NCBI RefSeq assembly: GCF_900167535.1
Contig: NZ_FUYE01000012.1
Location: forward strand, 26,991-90,990
Direction: 5' to 3'
Source: Prosthecobacter debontii
GTDB taxonomy: Bacteria; Verrucomicrobiota; Verrucomicrobiia; Verrucomicrobiales; Verrucomicrobiaceae
Length of the DNA: 64,000 bases
The position numbers were made by a program, and so were the translations under genes. The stretch's first letter is position 1, and each line of letters begins with the position of its first letter. This document shows, one piece after another, positions 16,865 through 28,455 of this stretch. The notes below the pieces were generated by a model. The model had not been told where the DNA came from and did not search any database. It was given only the letters and a program-made list of their open reading frames with translations.

Positions 16865-17941
16865 TTAGGCCTGTGAAGCCGAGAGGTCTTTGTTGAAATA
16901 CACCTTGATGTATTTCATGCCTTTGCGGTCATCGAACCCGCGTTCGAGAAGAGGATCGTTTTCAGTCGAATTGTTGCTGGGTTTGACGTGAATCTCCACA
17001 CCGGTATCGAGCTTCAGCACGGCACTGATGCGCTTTTTCGCCTTTGTGACGTCCTTTTTGGAGATCTCAAAGGATTTCTCCAGAGGTTGGCCTTGCTCTT
17101 CTTCGATCTTGGCTCGGTGCTCTTGGAAGCGGCTCACGGCTTCGGGCGTCTTCAGCACTTCTTGTTCGAATTCTTCCAGATCAAACTTTTCACGCTCTTC
17201 AAAGTATTCGAGGGCATCGCGGGCTGCAGAGCAGGTTTCCCAAGGTGGAGTGTCATCTTCAGGTGTGGACTCTTCCAAAAACTCCACGGCCATCTTGGCA
17301 TAGGCGTTGGTGAGGAAGGCGGAGTCCGGCACAGGTTCCACCCCAAGGAAATCACGCACCCAGAAGCGGGAGTCGCTGCCGCTGCGATCAAAGGTGAGGA
17401 CGTAATAGCCCTTCTTGGACCAATGGTCGAGAATCAGACAGCCCTTATCGATCTTATCAGGATTGATGCCCTGCTCGGTGGAGATTTGCAGGTCACCGTC
17501 CTTGGCGGTGATGCTGAGGAAGGGGACCACGCTTTCGGACTTCAGGATGCAGAGTCCTTGAACGAATTGATCGTCCACCTGGGCCTCTTTGATGTGGGCG
17601 ATGCAGAGGTCCCCCGATTTGATGTTGGGGTGATTGGACTTCGAGTAGAGGTGTTTGGCGATTTCGACTCCTCGCTTCAGTAGCCCATCTTTGCTTTCGA
17701 AGATGGCTTTCACGCAGGTGTTCATCTCGTGATGATCCAGCGAGGAATGATGGGTGAAGCGATGCGGCGTGAGATTTTTGAAGGGCTTCAGAAAAATACC
17801 CGTCAATGTGGGCTGGTCTTCCTCAGAAATGGCGAAGACTTCCTTCGAAGTCTGGAGGGGTTCTTCACGTTGAGGATTGCCCACTTTGGCAAGCACGACA
17901 TGAGTGGCGGAGGCGGTGTTGAGGCGGAGCTTCACAGACAT
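16865..17941 (-). CDS. nucleoid-associated protein, NdpA/YejK-like
   Basis: A 358-residue protein that fits the nucleoid-associated NdpA family (37 kDa). Visible family traits are the DLCIAHIKEAQ segment (about 113-123), an FLSIT strand, the FVQG pattern and the large charged C-terminal half with long helices (AVSRFQEHRAKIEEEQ). These proteins bind DNA without strong sequence specificity and may affect chromosome organisation. The N-terminal part RLNTASATHVVLAKVGNP is normal. It is a single-gene unit with its own terminator. The family call is from pattern and not a database comparison. Confidence 0.7.
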   Translation of the reverse strand: MSVKLRLNTASATHVVLAKVGNPQREEPLQTSKEVFAISEEDQPTLTGIFLKPFKNLTPHRFTHHSSLDHHEMNTCVKAIFESKDGLLKRGVEIAKHLYSKSNHPNIKSGDLCIAHIKEAQVDDQFVQGLCILKSESVVPFLSITAKDGDLQISTEQGINPDKIDKGCLILDHWSKKGYYVLTFDRSGSDSRFWVRDFLGVEPVPDSAFLTNAYAKMAVEFLEESTPEDDTPPWETCSAARDALEYFEEREKFDLEEFEQEVLKTPEAVSRFQEHRAKIEEEQGQPLEKSFEISKKDVTKAKKRISAVLKLDTGVEIHVKPSNNSTENDPLLERGFDDRKGMKYIKVYFNKDLSASQA

Positions 17942-18103
17942 AAAAAGGGGGGCGCGAGCTTAGACAGGAAAACGGTTTGGAAAAGAAAAAGAGGGCTTTT
18001 TATGCGACGATTCAGTCAGCACGGCCCGTTTGGGGCCGCGTAAGATCCGGGTAGATCTGGCGATCCAGATGGACTCAAGGTTTAAGACCGTGGAGATCCG
18101 GCA

Positions 18104-18751
18104 CTAGCCTCGAGTGAGCAGCTTGTTTTTCTCGTCCAGTGAAACGTCTTGGGGCTCACTGAAAGCCATCGTCAGCGTGGAGCCATCGCCTTGGATCACA
18201 CGGAGCTGAAGCAGGCGGAAGGTCTTGGGCGAAATCTGGAGATCGAGCTGTTTCAGATGTCTGCGGATGAAGGGGGCTTTAGGCCGTAGAGAAATGGCGG
18301 TGACATCCGCGTTCTGCTCCACCGCATCCACCAGGAAGTGCTGTTGGAGCTCCTCGGGAGAAGCTTCATTGCCACTGAGAAAGCGTGACCACATGCGATA
18401 ACGGGCATCCTTCGCGTCAAGATTTTGCCATTCGCCATCGCCTTCGCGGACCCGAAAATCGGTCAGGTCATTGACCAAGACCGTCTGCGGCGGCTGGCCG
18501 AGTTCCCAGCGAAAGGCACCGTCTTTAAAGCGCCAAAATTTACCCGAGGTCGTCACCGGATTTTTCAGGGCAGGAGTGGACCGTGTCTGGCGGAAGTTCA
18601 CCACCATGTCAGGCATGGTTTTCTGCGCTTCAGCCCATTGCTTGAGTAACGGTGGCAGGGGCTTAGGGGCGGGGCCTTGGGCTTGAACGACAGCGGCATT
18701 CACCAGAAACAGTGCGACCCAAAGGAGCCGAAGAGGATGGAACGAGTTCAT
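18104..18751 (-). CDS. LolA-like outer membrane lipoprotein carrier protein
   Basis: A 215-residue periplasmic protein with a signal peptide (VALFLVNAAVVQAQ) and a beta-rich fold. MVVNFRQTRSTPALKNPVTTSGKFWRF (about 48-74) matches the 'd-F-x-Q-x-k-s-x-p-l-x-x-p-l-x-s-x-G-x-f' start of the LolA family, and FRWELGQPPQTVLVND follows as expected. LolA shuttles lipoproteins from LolCDE to LolB. It starts 6 bases after the thiE stop and is the last gene of the gyrase unit. Confidence 0.75.
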   Translation of the reverse strand: MNSFHPLRLLWVALFLVNAAVVQAQGPAPKPLPPLLKQWAEAQKTMPDMVVNFRQTRSTPALKNPVTTSGKFWRFKDGAFRWELGQPPQTVLVNDLTDFRVREGDGEWQNLDAKDARYRMWSRFLSGNEASPEELQQHFLVDAVEQNADVTAISLRPKAPFIRRHLKQLDLQISPKTFRLLQLRVIQGDGSTLTMAFSEPQDVSLDEKNKLLTRG

Positions 18752-18757
18752 AGCGAT

Positions 18758-19396
18758 TCAGGGCAGGGATGATTTGATCTGACGAACATACGCCTGCACG
18801 TCGGGTGCCAGCAAAAACGCTGAGACAACTACAACTCGCCGCGCACCCGCTTGTAAGACTTCGGGCAGTCGCGCCGCATTCACTCCACCGATGCAAAAGA
18901 TGGGGAGCTGAACTTGTCGATGAACCTCGGTAATATCGTGCAGACCGATCGGCACATAGTCGGGTTTCGTGCCGGTGGCATACAGCGGGCCAAAGCCAAT
19001 GTAATCAGCTCCTTCGGCCTCTGCGGCTACGGCTTGGGCGAGGCTATGCGTGGACTTACCCACAAAGACGCCCGGTCCTACGGCGGCACGAGCTTTTGCC
19101 ACGGCATCATCGTCTTGTCCCACATGCACACCTTCACTACCGACGCTGGCGGCGATTTCGAGATGGTCATTGATGATGAGTGGCACACCATGCTCTCGGG
19201 TGATGGGATGCATCACCCGAGCGAGTTTTTCGATCTCCGATAGCGAAAGCTTCTTGGCCCGCAGTTGGAGCAAATCCACTCCGCCCTCACACAGGGCTGC
19301 CGTCATGGACTCGACCTGAGCCGGGGCGCAGTAGCCGAGATCAACGATCCCGTAGAGACGTGCGGAAGACAGGGCTGGAAAAGCCGGAGTGGACAT
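18758..19396 (-). CDS. thiE: thiamine-phosphate synthase
   Basis: A 212-residue TIM-barrel enzyme that joins HMP pyrophosphate and thiazole phosphate to thiamine phosphate. Motifs: LLQLRAKKLS (about 42-51), VPLIINDHLE (72-81), GVHVGQDD (89-96), GKSTHS and GFGPLYATGTKPD. ATG at 19396 is 23 bases after the gyrA stop; the frame is open upstream into gyrA but lacks coding character there. No other thiamine gene or TPP riboswitch is visible nearby, so its place behind gyrA is unusual. Confidence 0.88.
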   Translation of the reverse strand: MSTPAFPALSSARLYGIVDLGYCAPAQVESMTAALCEGGVDLLQLRAKKLSLSEIEKLARVMHPITREHGVPLIINDHLEIAASVGSEGVHVGQDDDAVAKARAAVGPGVFVGKSTHSLAQAVAAEAEGADYIGFGPLYATGTKPDYVPIGLHDITEVHRQVQLPIFCIGGVNAARLPEVLQAGARRVVVVSAFLLAPDVQAYVRQIKSSLP

Positions 19397-19418
19397 CTGA
19401 ATCGGTTTCAGGACGGAC

Positions 19419-22094
19419 TTAAGACTCGGTGTCGGTGGATTCGGGCTCGGTGCCTGATTCAGCCTCGGAGGATGGAGCGTCAGTTTCGGCGGCGGCTGGA
19501 GCTTCGGCTGAAGTTTCACCCGTGATCTCAGGCGTTCCTTCGCTGTTGGCTTCGGCTTCCTCTTCGTCATCGGCGATCACGATGGCGACGTCTTGGATGA
19601 CTTCGTCCTTCTTGAGGTCCATCAGCTTCACGCCTTGAGCGTTACGACCTGTCTCACGAATATCGGAGACTCGGATGCGCACGTTTTGACCCTTGCTGGT
19701 CATGAGCATGAGCTGGTCAGAATCCGCGACAGCCAGGGCTGCGACGACCTTGCCCGTCTTCTCGGTGACATTCATGGTGATCACGCCTTTGCCACCACGA
19801 TTGGTGAGGCGGTATTCTTCGAAGGCGGTGCGTTTACCCAAACCATTTTCGGAGACCACGAGCATGCGCTTGGTGTGATCCACGGCGGTGAGGGAGACGA
19901 GGAAATCGCCTTCCTCGACACGGATACCACGCACCCCGGTGGAGGCACGGCCCATGGAGCGAACGTCGGTTTCCTCACAGCGCACACACATGCCTTCGTG
20001 GGTGCTGAGGCAGATCTGGCTCTGACCATCGGTGAGGATGACCTGGATGAGGTCGTTTCCTTCTTCGATGTTGATGGCGATGATGCCGTCCTTGCGGATG
20101 TTTTTGAAGGCATCCAGACCGGTCTTTTTCACGGTGCCATCTTTGGTGGCGAAGAGCACGTATTTCTCAGGGCTCCACATGCTCTCATCGGCCACGCCTT
20201 GAGCTTCGAGACGCAGGACGCTGTTGATCTTCTCTTCCGGGCGGAGGTTCAGCACGTTTTTGATGCTGCGGCCACGACCGGTGCGGGGTGCTTCCGGGAG
20301 CTGATAGACGCGCTCCACATACACACGGCCTGTGTTCGTGAAGAACATGAGGAAGTCGTGCATGTTGGCGCTGAACAGCGTCTCCACGAAGTCGTCTTTG
20401 TCTTCTTTGGAGGCGGCTTCCCGGGCTTCCATGCCCTTCAGACCTTTGCCACCTCGAGCCTGGAGACGATACTCATTGGTCGGTGTGCGTTTGACGTAGC
20501 CGAAGTGCGTGAGCGTAACGATGTTGGGCTCGTTCGGGATGAGGTCGATGGTTTCAATACCACCACCAGCGGCATCGATACGGGTGATGCGTGGGGTGTT
20601 GTATTTGGACTTAATGGCCTGCAGCTCATCTTTGATGATGCCCAGCACGCGCTGTTCTTTGGCCAGGATGTCCATCAGATCGGTGATGGTGGCCAGGAGT
20701 TCATCGTAGTCGCCCTTGATCTTGTCGCGCTCCATGCCCGTGAGCTGGTAGAGACGCAGTTCCAGGATTTGATCCACCTGGGTATCGGTGAAAATGTAGC
20801 GGTCTCCCTGCACGCTGGGTTGGCTACGGATCAAGATGCCCAGACGTTCGGCTGTGGCGGTGCTGAATTCGTAGGACTTCAGTCCGGCACGAGCTTCATC
20901 GCGGTTACGGCTGTCGCGAATGATGCGGATGAAATCATCCAGATGGCCGAGGGCCAAGAGGTAGGCTTCCAACTTCTCGGCCTGTTGCTCGGCTTTGCGC
21001 AGGAGGAAACGTGTGCGGCGGATGATCACCTCACGACGGTGCTCGATGTAGCAGGCGATGGCGTCCTTGATGCTGAGCACGCGTGGGCGGCCTCCATCGA
21101 TGGCTAGCATGTGAATGCTGAAGCTGCTTTCCAGGGCGGTGAACTTGTAGAGATTGTTCAGCACGACCTGAGCGCGAGCGTCGCGCTTCAGTTCCACCAC
21201 GACACGGGTGTTTTCATCCGACTCATCTCGCACGGAGGTGATCTCAGCGATGACTTTCTCATTCGCCAATTCGGCGATGCGTTTCACCAGTTCCGCACGG
21301 TTTACGTTATACGGGATCTCGGTGATGATGATCTGCTCGCGGTTGTTATTCTCCACGATCTCCGCCTGACCGCGCACCCGCACGCTGCCGTGGCCAGTCT
21401 CTATATACTCGCGAATGCCATCCACGCCTTGAATGACGCATCCCGTCGGGAAGTCGGGGCCTTTGATGAACTGATTCAGGCCGATGTTAGTGATGGAAGG
21501 ATCATCGATCTGTGCGCAAACAGCATCCACCACTTCACCCAGATTGTGAGGAGGCATGTTTGTGGCCATACCCACGGCGATACCCGTGCCGCCGTTCACC
21601 AAAAGGTTGGGGAAAGCCGCAGGGAAGACGGTCGGTTCAGTGAGACGTTCGTCATAGTTAGGCACGAAGTCCACCGTGTCCTTCTCCATGTCGGACATGA
21701 GCGTGCCGCCCAGCGGGGTCATACGGGCTTCCGTATAACGCATGGCAGCCGGAGGGTCACCTTCCACCGAGCCGAAGTTCCCCTGGGGGTCGATCAAGGT
21801 CTCACGCATGGCCCAGGGCTGACCCATGTGCACCAGCGTGGGGTAAATGACCGCTTCACCGTGGGGGTGATAGTTACCGGAAGTGTCACCGCAAATCTTG
21901 GCGCACTTCATCTGCTTCTTCGGCGGATACAGCCCCAGTTCGTGCATCGCAAACAGGATGCGTCGTTGAGAAGGCTTGAGGCCGTCTCGCACGTCCGGCA
22001 ACGCACGAGAGATGATGACGGACATCGAGTAATCAAGGAAGGAATTCTTGACCTCGTCGGCAACGGAGATGGGCCGGGTGTTGGATTCTTGCAT
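19419..22094 (-). CDS. gyrA: DNA gyrase subunit A
   Basis: An 891-residue gyrase A. Catalytic tyrosine is Tyr120 in AAMRYTEARM. The quinolone pocket reads HPHGEAVIYP (76-85), with Ala81 and Pro85 where E. coli has Ser83 and Asp87. The C-terminal pinwheel contains a GyrA box RLQARGGKGLKG; later blades TGVRGIRVEEGD and NRGGKGVI repeat the pattern. The last about 50 residues form a Glu/Thr/Ala-rich tail. With gyrB upstream in the same transcript, it forms the A2B2 supercoiling enzyme. Confidence 0.95.
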   Translation of the reverse strand: MQESNTRPISVADEVKNSFLDYSMSVIISRALPDVRDGLKPSQRRILFAMHELGLYPPKKQMKCAKICGDTSGNYHPHGEAVIYPTLVHMGQPWAMRETLIDPQGNFGSVEGDPPAAMRYTEARMTPLGGTLMSDMEKDTVDFVPNYDERLTEPTVFPAAFPNLLVNGGTGIAVGMATNMPPHNLGEVVDAVCAQIDDPSITNIGLNQFIKGPDFPTGCVIQGVDGIREYIETGHGSVRVRGQAEIVENNNREQIIITEIPYNVNRAELVKRIAELANEKVIAEITSVRDESDENTRVVVELKRDARAQVVLNNLYKFTALESSFSIHMLAIDGGRPRVLSIKDAIACYIEHRREVIIRRTRFLLRKAEQQAEKLEAYLLALGHLDDFIRIIRDSRNRDEARAGLKSYEFSTATAERLGILIRSQPSVQGDRYIFTDTQVDQILELRLYQLTGMERDKIKGDYDELLATITDLMDILAKEQRVLGIIKDELQAIKSKYNTPRITRIDAAGGGIETIDLIPNEPNIVTLTHFGYVKRTPTNEYRLQARGGKGLKGMEAREAASKEDKDDFVETLFSANMHDFLMFFTNTGRVYVERVYQLPEAPRTGRGRSIKNVLNLRPEEKINSVLRLEAQGVADESMWSPEKYVLFATKDGTVKKTGLDAFKNIRKDGIIAINIEEGNDLIQVILTDGQSQICLSTHEGMCVRCEETDVRSMGRASTGVRGIRVEEGDFLVSLTAVDHTKRMLVVSENGLGKRTAFEEYRLTNRGGKGVITMNVTEKTGKVVAALAVADSDQLMLMTSKGQNVRIRVSDIRETGRNAQGVKLMDLKKDEVIQDVAIVIADDEEEAEANSEGTPEITGETSAEAPAAAETDAPSSEAESGTEPESTDTES

Positions 22095-22118
22095 GGGGAA
22101 AGGAGAGACTAAAAATGA

Positions 22119-22511
22119 TTAGGCCCTGGAGAGGGCATTGGCGGAAACAAAGAGATTGCGGACGCGGAATTCAGCAGGGCTCTCCTGCAGGAGGATCATC
22201 CGCAAACCATGCGTTTTGGCTGCAAAGAATGGAATTTCGAGAATCCTTTTCGATTCTTGAGCCCAGTCAGGGGCGGAAATCCCATGTTGATGGCTCAGCC
22301 ATGCTGCTGCTGCTGCAAGATAAGCATCTGCAACGCCTCCATCTTGAAGTCGGGCGTCAAGCAATGCAGGCTCTTCTTGCAGAAGTGCGGCATCTGGCGC
22401 CACTCGAAACTGGTCTAGATAATCACGCAAAGCGTAGCCAAACTCTTGCTTAGTGGTCACCGTGGCAAACTGAGCGGCTAAGGTTGGTATGTGAGTCGGT
22501 GCACGATTCAT
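22119..22511 (-). CDS. partner protein of the nucleotidyltransferase module, 130 aa
   Basis: A 130-residue soluble helical protein. It contains PAWLSHQHG-like and APDWAQESKRILEIPFFAA segments and ends with LLQESPAEFRVRNLFVSANALSRA, a tail I recognise from a widespread small protein encoded beside DUF6036-type nucleotidyltransferases. The ATG overlaps the nucleotidyltransferase stop by 4 bases, so they are coupled. A toxin-antitoxin or abortive-infection relationship is likely but unproven; which is toxic is unknown. Confidence 0.65.
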   Translation of the reverse strand: MNRAPTHIPTLAAQFATVTTKQEFGYALRDYLDQFRVAPDAALLQEEPALLDARLQDGGVADAYLAAAAAWLSHQHGISAPDWAQESKRILEIPFFAAKTHGLRMILLQESPAEFRVRNLFVSANALSRA

Positions 22512-23062
22512 CCAACACCTCCCTCACTTAAAATTTCTTCGACAAAGTAACGTGTTTTTGGGGTGAGATTGGATTCAGGATAATAGCGACAGACAATTTC
22601 CAAAACCTGACCCGTGCTTTGAAGCCCGAGATGTTTAATCAGAGTTAGAACATCTTCTTTGTCGCCTGAGGTGTCATAGTCGCCAGCTCGAGCGGCTAGA
22701 CATTTCATGGCTAAAAGATATTGCGCCGAGGGTCGCAAGATTCGCAAGTGACTGAATTGAGGCATGCCTTCAGCCACGAGGTCGCCTACTTGAGATACCC
22801 AACCTTTGACGCCATCGTTTAGCCAGATCGAAGGTAAATCCAATTCGTCAGCAACTTCCTCTACCGCGCCAGCTACAATCGTTTTTGGCACGAAGATTCC
22901 ATCGACATCGCGAGTGCTTTGACGAGCATCGAAGGCGAGGATCATCGCGGCACCGCCGAAAATGCATAACTCTCCCGTCACCTCTTTAGATGCGAGCTTG
23001 TCGTTCAAGGCCGCCAAGGCGGCAATGATTTGCTCTTTAGATAACTGGAAGTTGGAACTCAT
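22508..23062 (-). CDS. DUF6036/AbiEii-like nucleotidyltransferase
   Basis: A 184-residue protein with the minimal nucleotidyltransferase core: FGGAAMILAF (35-44), then ARQSTRDVDGIF (46-57), the Gly-Gly...Thr-Arg-Asp-x-Asp arrangement in which Asp52 and Asp54 bind metal. LAMKCLAARAGDYDTSGDKEDVLTLI (about 122-147) adds the conserved Lys and D-x-D region of AbiEii/DUF6036 enzymes. Related toxins add nucleotides to tRNA or proteins. It begins 37 bases after the gyrB stop. Confidence 0.75.
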   Translation of the reverse strand: MSSNFQLSKEQIIAALAALNDKLASKEVTGELCIFGGAAMILAFDARQSTRDVDGIFVPKTIVAGAVEEVADELDLPSIWLNDGVKGWVSQVGDLVAEGMPQFSHLRILRPSAQYLLAMKCLAARAGDYDTSGDKEDVLTLIKHLGLQSTGQVLEIVCRYYPESNLTPKTRYFVEEILSEGGVG

Positions 23063-23098
23063 GAAGCTTTGCGGCCTATGGGACCGATATCGACAACA

Positions 23099-26082
<2,984 letters not shown>

Positions 26083-28089
26083 TCACTTCACCTTCCAATT
26101 CTCGTCAAAGAAGTCTGCCGCCACCACCTTGCCGGCGCTTTCAGCCGTTGGCGGTTCGGTGATGTCCAGAATGGCCCAATCGGGCAGCTTGGGGTTTTGC
26201 AGGGAATTGGTGCGGTCGTGCGCTTCACGGAAGGTGAGGCCGGAGTTGAGGACGATACGGCTAGCCCATCTCAATCGATTCCATCGGTAACTCAATACGG
26301 GGACATGACTTTTTGCATCATAAGATTTACCCGCCATGGTCAAAGTGGATGAAGTCCATTGAAATGGCAGCTTCGCTGAAATCCGGGCGATCACTGAGTT
26401 TCCTTGGGCATCACCCCAAAGGCAAAGGCGGGGAAGATCATCCAGGTCGGCATCATCAGGTATTTCAGATGCCAAAATCACTTTGGGATCTCCTCTCATC
26501 AGGCTTCGCCAGCGCTGAATGAAATGCTGGGATTCCGCTTTAACCCACGCATCGACTTGCGGATTTGCACAAGGCTTGTCAGGCAAAACGATAGTGAATG
26601 CTTCCTGAAAGAAAGAATCGATCAAACCATCGTCTCCCAAACCTTTGGAGCCAGCCAGGTTAAATTTCCCGGCATAAGTCCATCCGCCGCGAGACTCTTC
26701 CTCAGGAGCCTCCCAGGCATATCCGTTGGCACGGCTATCGATCTCATGGAGTGCCTGTCCATCGATAAGCAACTTGAAGCCTTTGTAGGCCTCATTGCGA
26801 AGGAAATCTGGATCCAGATAGAACGATGCTACATTCTTGGTTTTGACTCGCAGGAGTTTGGCCGCCTCATCGATCTCTGCCTCAATTCGTCCGTCTTCCC
26901 ATTGTTTTTTGAGAGCGCCTAGTTCGACCCAAAACATCTTGTTATAGCGGTTGGAACGTGTTTGCAGCACCACCTTCTTCGGCATGGGATCACGACCTTT
27001 CTCCACGGCTTGTTCAATCAAGGCCTGCACTTCTTTGATCACTTCGGGGTGATACTTGTGGCCCATGCCTGGACCGATGAGGTGCGGGCGGGTGATGCCT
27101 TCTTTGGCTAGCACTTCGGTCATGTATTCGGCGCTGTCACGCTGGGTGTCATTTTCACCGCTGTAGCTGATCAGGGGCACGTTCTTGAAGTTGAGGGCGT
27201 AGTCAGGCACGTCATACACGCCCCACAGCACCTGCTCATACCACGGCGGCATCTTATCCGGGGTGAGCTTCTGGTAGCGTTTCACATCCACGAAGCCCGC
27301 GCCGGTATGCACGCAGGCCCATTGATCGGCAAAGTGAGCGCCGATGTGCCAGGCACCGGCTCCGCCCATGCTGAAGCCAGCCAGGGCGATGCGGTTCTCA
27401 TCGACGTTGAATCGAGCCTTGGCATCATCGCGAGCCTCGAACACATCGGTTTCCCCGGCGCTTTTCCAGCCGTTGCAGTAGCGGCCGAAGGGGTGGATCA
27501 CAATCGTGCCCTTGGGCTGGAACTGCCCCGGCTTTTTGGCGTTGAGTCGGCTGTAAACGAAGTGCAGATCCGTGGCGGTATCACCCCGACCATGCAGCCA
27601 GACCCACATGGGCACGGGTTTCTTCCCCTGGCCAAAGGATAAGCCTTCAGGCACTTCCACACCGTAGGGTTGGGCGCTGCCATCGATCTTGGAGTAAAAG
27701 CCGAGCACCTTTTGCCCGCTGCCTTCCACCCAGGGGGTTTTGTTTTGCTTCAGGCTGGCGATGCGCTTCTGGGCCTCATCCAGGAGGGCGGTGGCTTTCT
27801 TGATGCCGTCCTCGGGTTTCTTGTCATACCACTCATCGAAGTCGAGCGCGTAACGCACGGCCTTGATGAAGATGGCAGCATCGGCGGAGCGCTCGTGCGA
27901 CTGCACTTTTTTGAACTCTGTCGTGACCTCGGCCAGTTGCTTTTCGATGGAGCTTTCTTGCTCAGCGCTCAGCGCTGCCGTCGGTTTCGGGGGGAGGCTA
28001 CCGCGGAAGGAGGCGGTGGCCCCATCGGGGCGGAGTTGAGCCGAGGCCAGAGTGGCGAAGGAGAGAGCAAGAAGCAACGGGCGATGCAT
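26083..28089 (-). CDS. secreted alpha/beta-hydrolase with extra C-terminal region
   Basis: A 668-residue exported protein (signal peptide MHRPLLLALSFATLASA). The middle part is a serine hydrolase of the dienelactone hydrolase/prolyl oligopeptidase type: GGAGAWHIG region behind nucleophile motif GFSMGG (about residues 239-244), HGRGDT oxyanion region, and GPGMGHKYHPE near 350 providing the catalytic His. The N-terminal 130 residues are helical, and the C-terminal half (from about 370) is a beta-rich domain. Substrate unknown; esterases of this kind in Verrucomicrobia often act on polysaccharide acyl groups. Confidence 0.72.
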   Translation of the reverse strand: MHRPLLLALSFATLASAQLRPDGATASFRGSLPPKPTAALSAEQESSIEKQLAEVTTEFKKVQSHERSADAAIFIKAVRYALDFDEWYDKKPEDGIKKATALLDEAQKRIASLKQNKTPWVEGSGQKVLGFYSKIDGSAQPYGVEVPEGLSFGQGKKPVPMWVWLHGRGDTATDLHFVYSRLNAKKPGQFQPKGTIVIHPFGRYCNGWKSAGETDVFEARDDAKARFNVDENRIALAGFSMGGAGAWHIGAHFADQWACVHTGAGFVDVKRYQKLTPDKMPPWYEQVLWGVYDVPDYALNFKNVPLISYSGENDTQRDSAEYMTEVLAKEGITRPHLIGPGMGHKYHPEVIKEVQALIEQAVEKGRDPMPKKVVLQTRSNRYNKMFWVELGALKKQWEDGRIEAEIDEAAKLLRVKTKNVASFYLDPDFLRNEAYKGFKLLIDGQALHEIDSRANGYAWEAPEEESRGGWTYAGKFNLAGSKGLGDDGLIDSFFQEAFTIVLPDKPCANPQVDAWVKAESQHFIQRWRSLMRGDPKVILASEIPDDADLDDLPRLCLWGDAQGNSVIARISAKLPFQWTSSTLTMAGKSYDAKSHVPVLSYRWNRLRWASRIVLNSGLTFREAHDRTNSLQNPKLPDWAILDITEPPTAESAGKVVAADFFDENWKVK

Positions 28090-28161
28090 GGCGGGGAAGG
28101 GGACTTAAACGTGGAGAGACGGGTGGAACTTCCAAGCTCGTTCCACAGATGACACGAGTGG

Positions 28162-28440
28162 CTAGGGTGTGTTTTAAAGTTCGGGAGAGGCTCGCCCGTG
28201 AGAAAGTGCTGAAGAGCAAGGCGAACGCCGAAGGGGCTAGGGTGACATAGCCCCAAGGTGTTCAACGCAGCGATTCGGCGCTTCGCTCACAGGGCCCTCC
28301 GGGTTGAGTCAGAACGAAGGCCATGGCGGCGTTACTTCGCTGGGCCTGTATCGCAGAGGATACAGGCACGGCGCTCGCGCCTTGCCCTGACCTCCGTTCT
28401 GACTCAACGAGCTCTTCCCCCATTTTAAAACACACCCTAG
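28162..28440. repeat. 279-bp palindromic (MITE-like) intergenic element
   Basis: Ends are perfect 17-bp inverted repeats (CTAGGGTGTGTTTTAAA at 28162-28178, its complement at 28424-28440). Inside are nested perfect inverted repeats of 14 bp (28303-28316 with 28395-28408) and 9 bp (28344-28352 with 28359-28367), so the whole right half can fold into one long hairpin. No target-site duplication was recognised and no transposase is present. It fills the gap between two minus-strand genes. Confidence 0.75.
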
Positions 28441-28455
28441 AAACGGATCATGAGA

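Noticed and set aside
19593..21107. 504-codon open frame on the plus strand across gyrA
   Set aside because: It is entirely antisense to the well-supported gyrA gene and has a His/Asp/Val-biased composition typical of the mirror frame of a GC-rich coding sequence.
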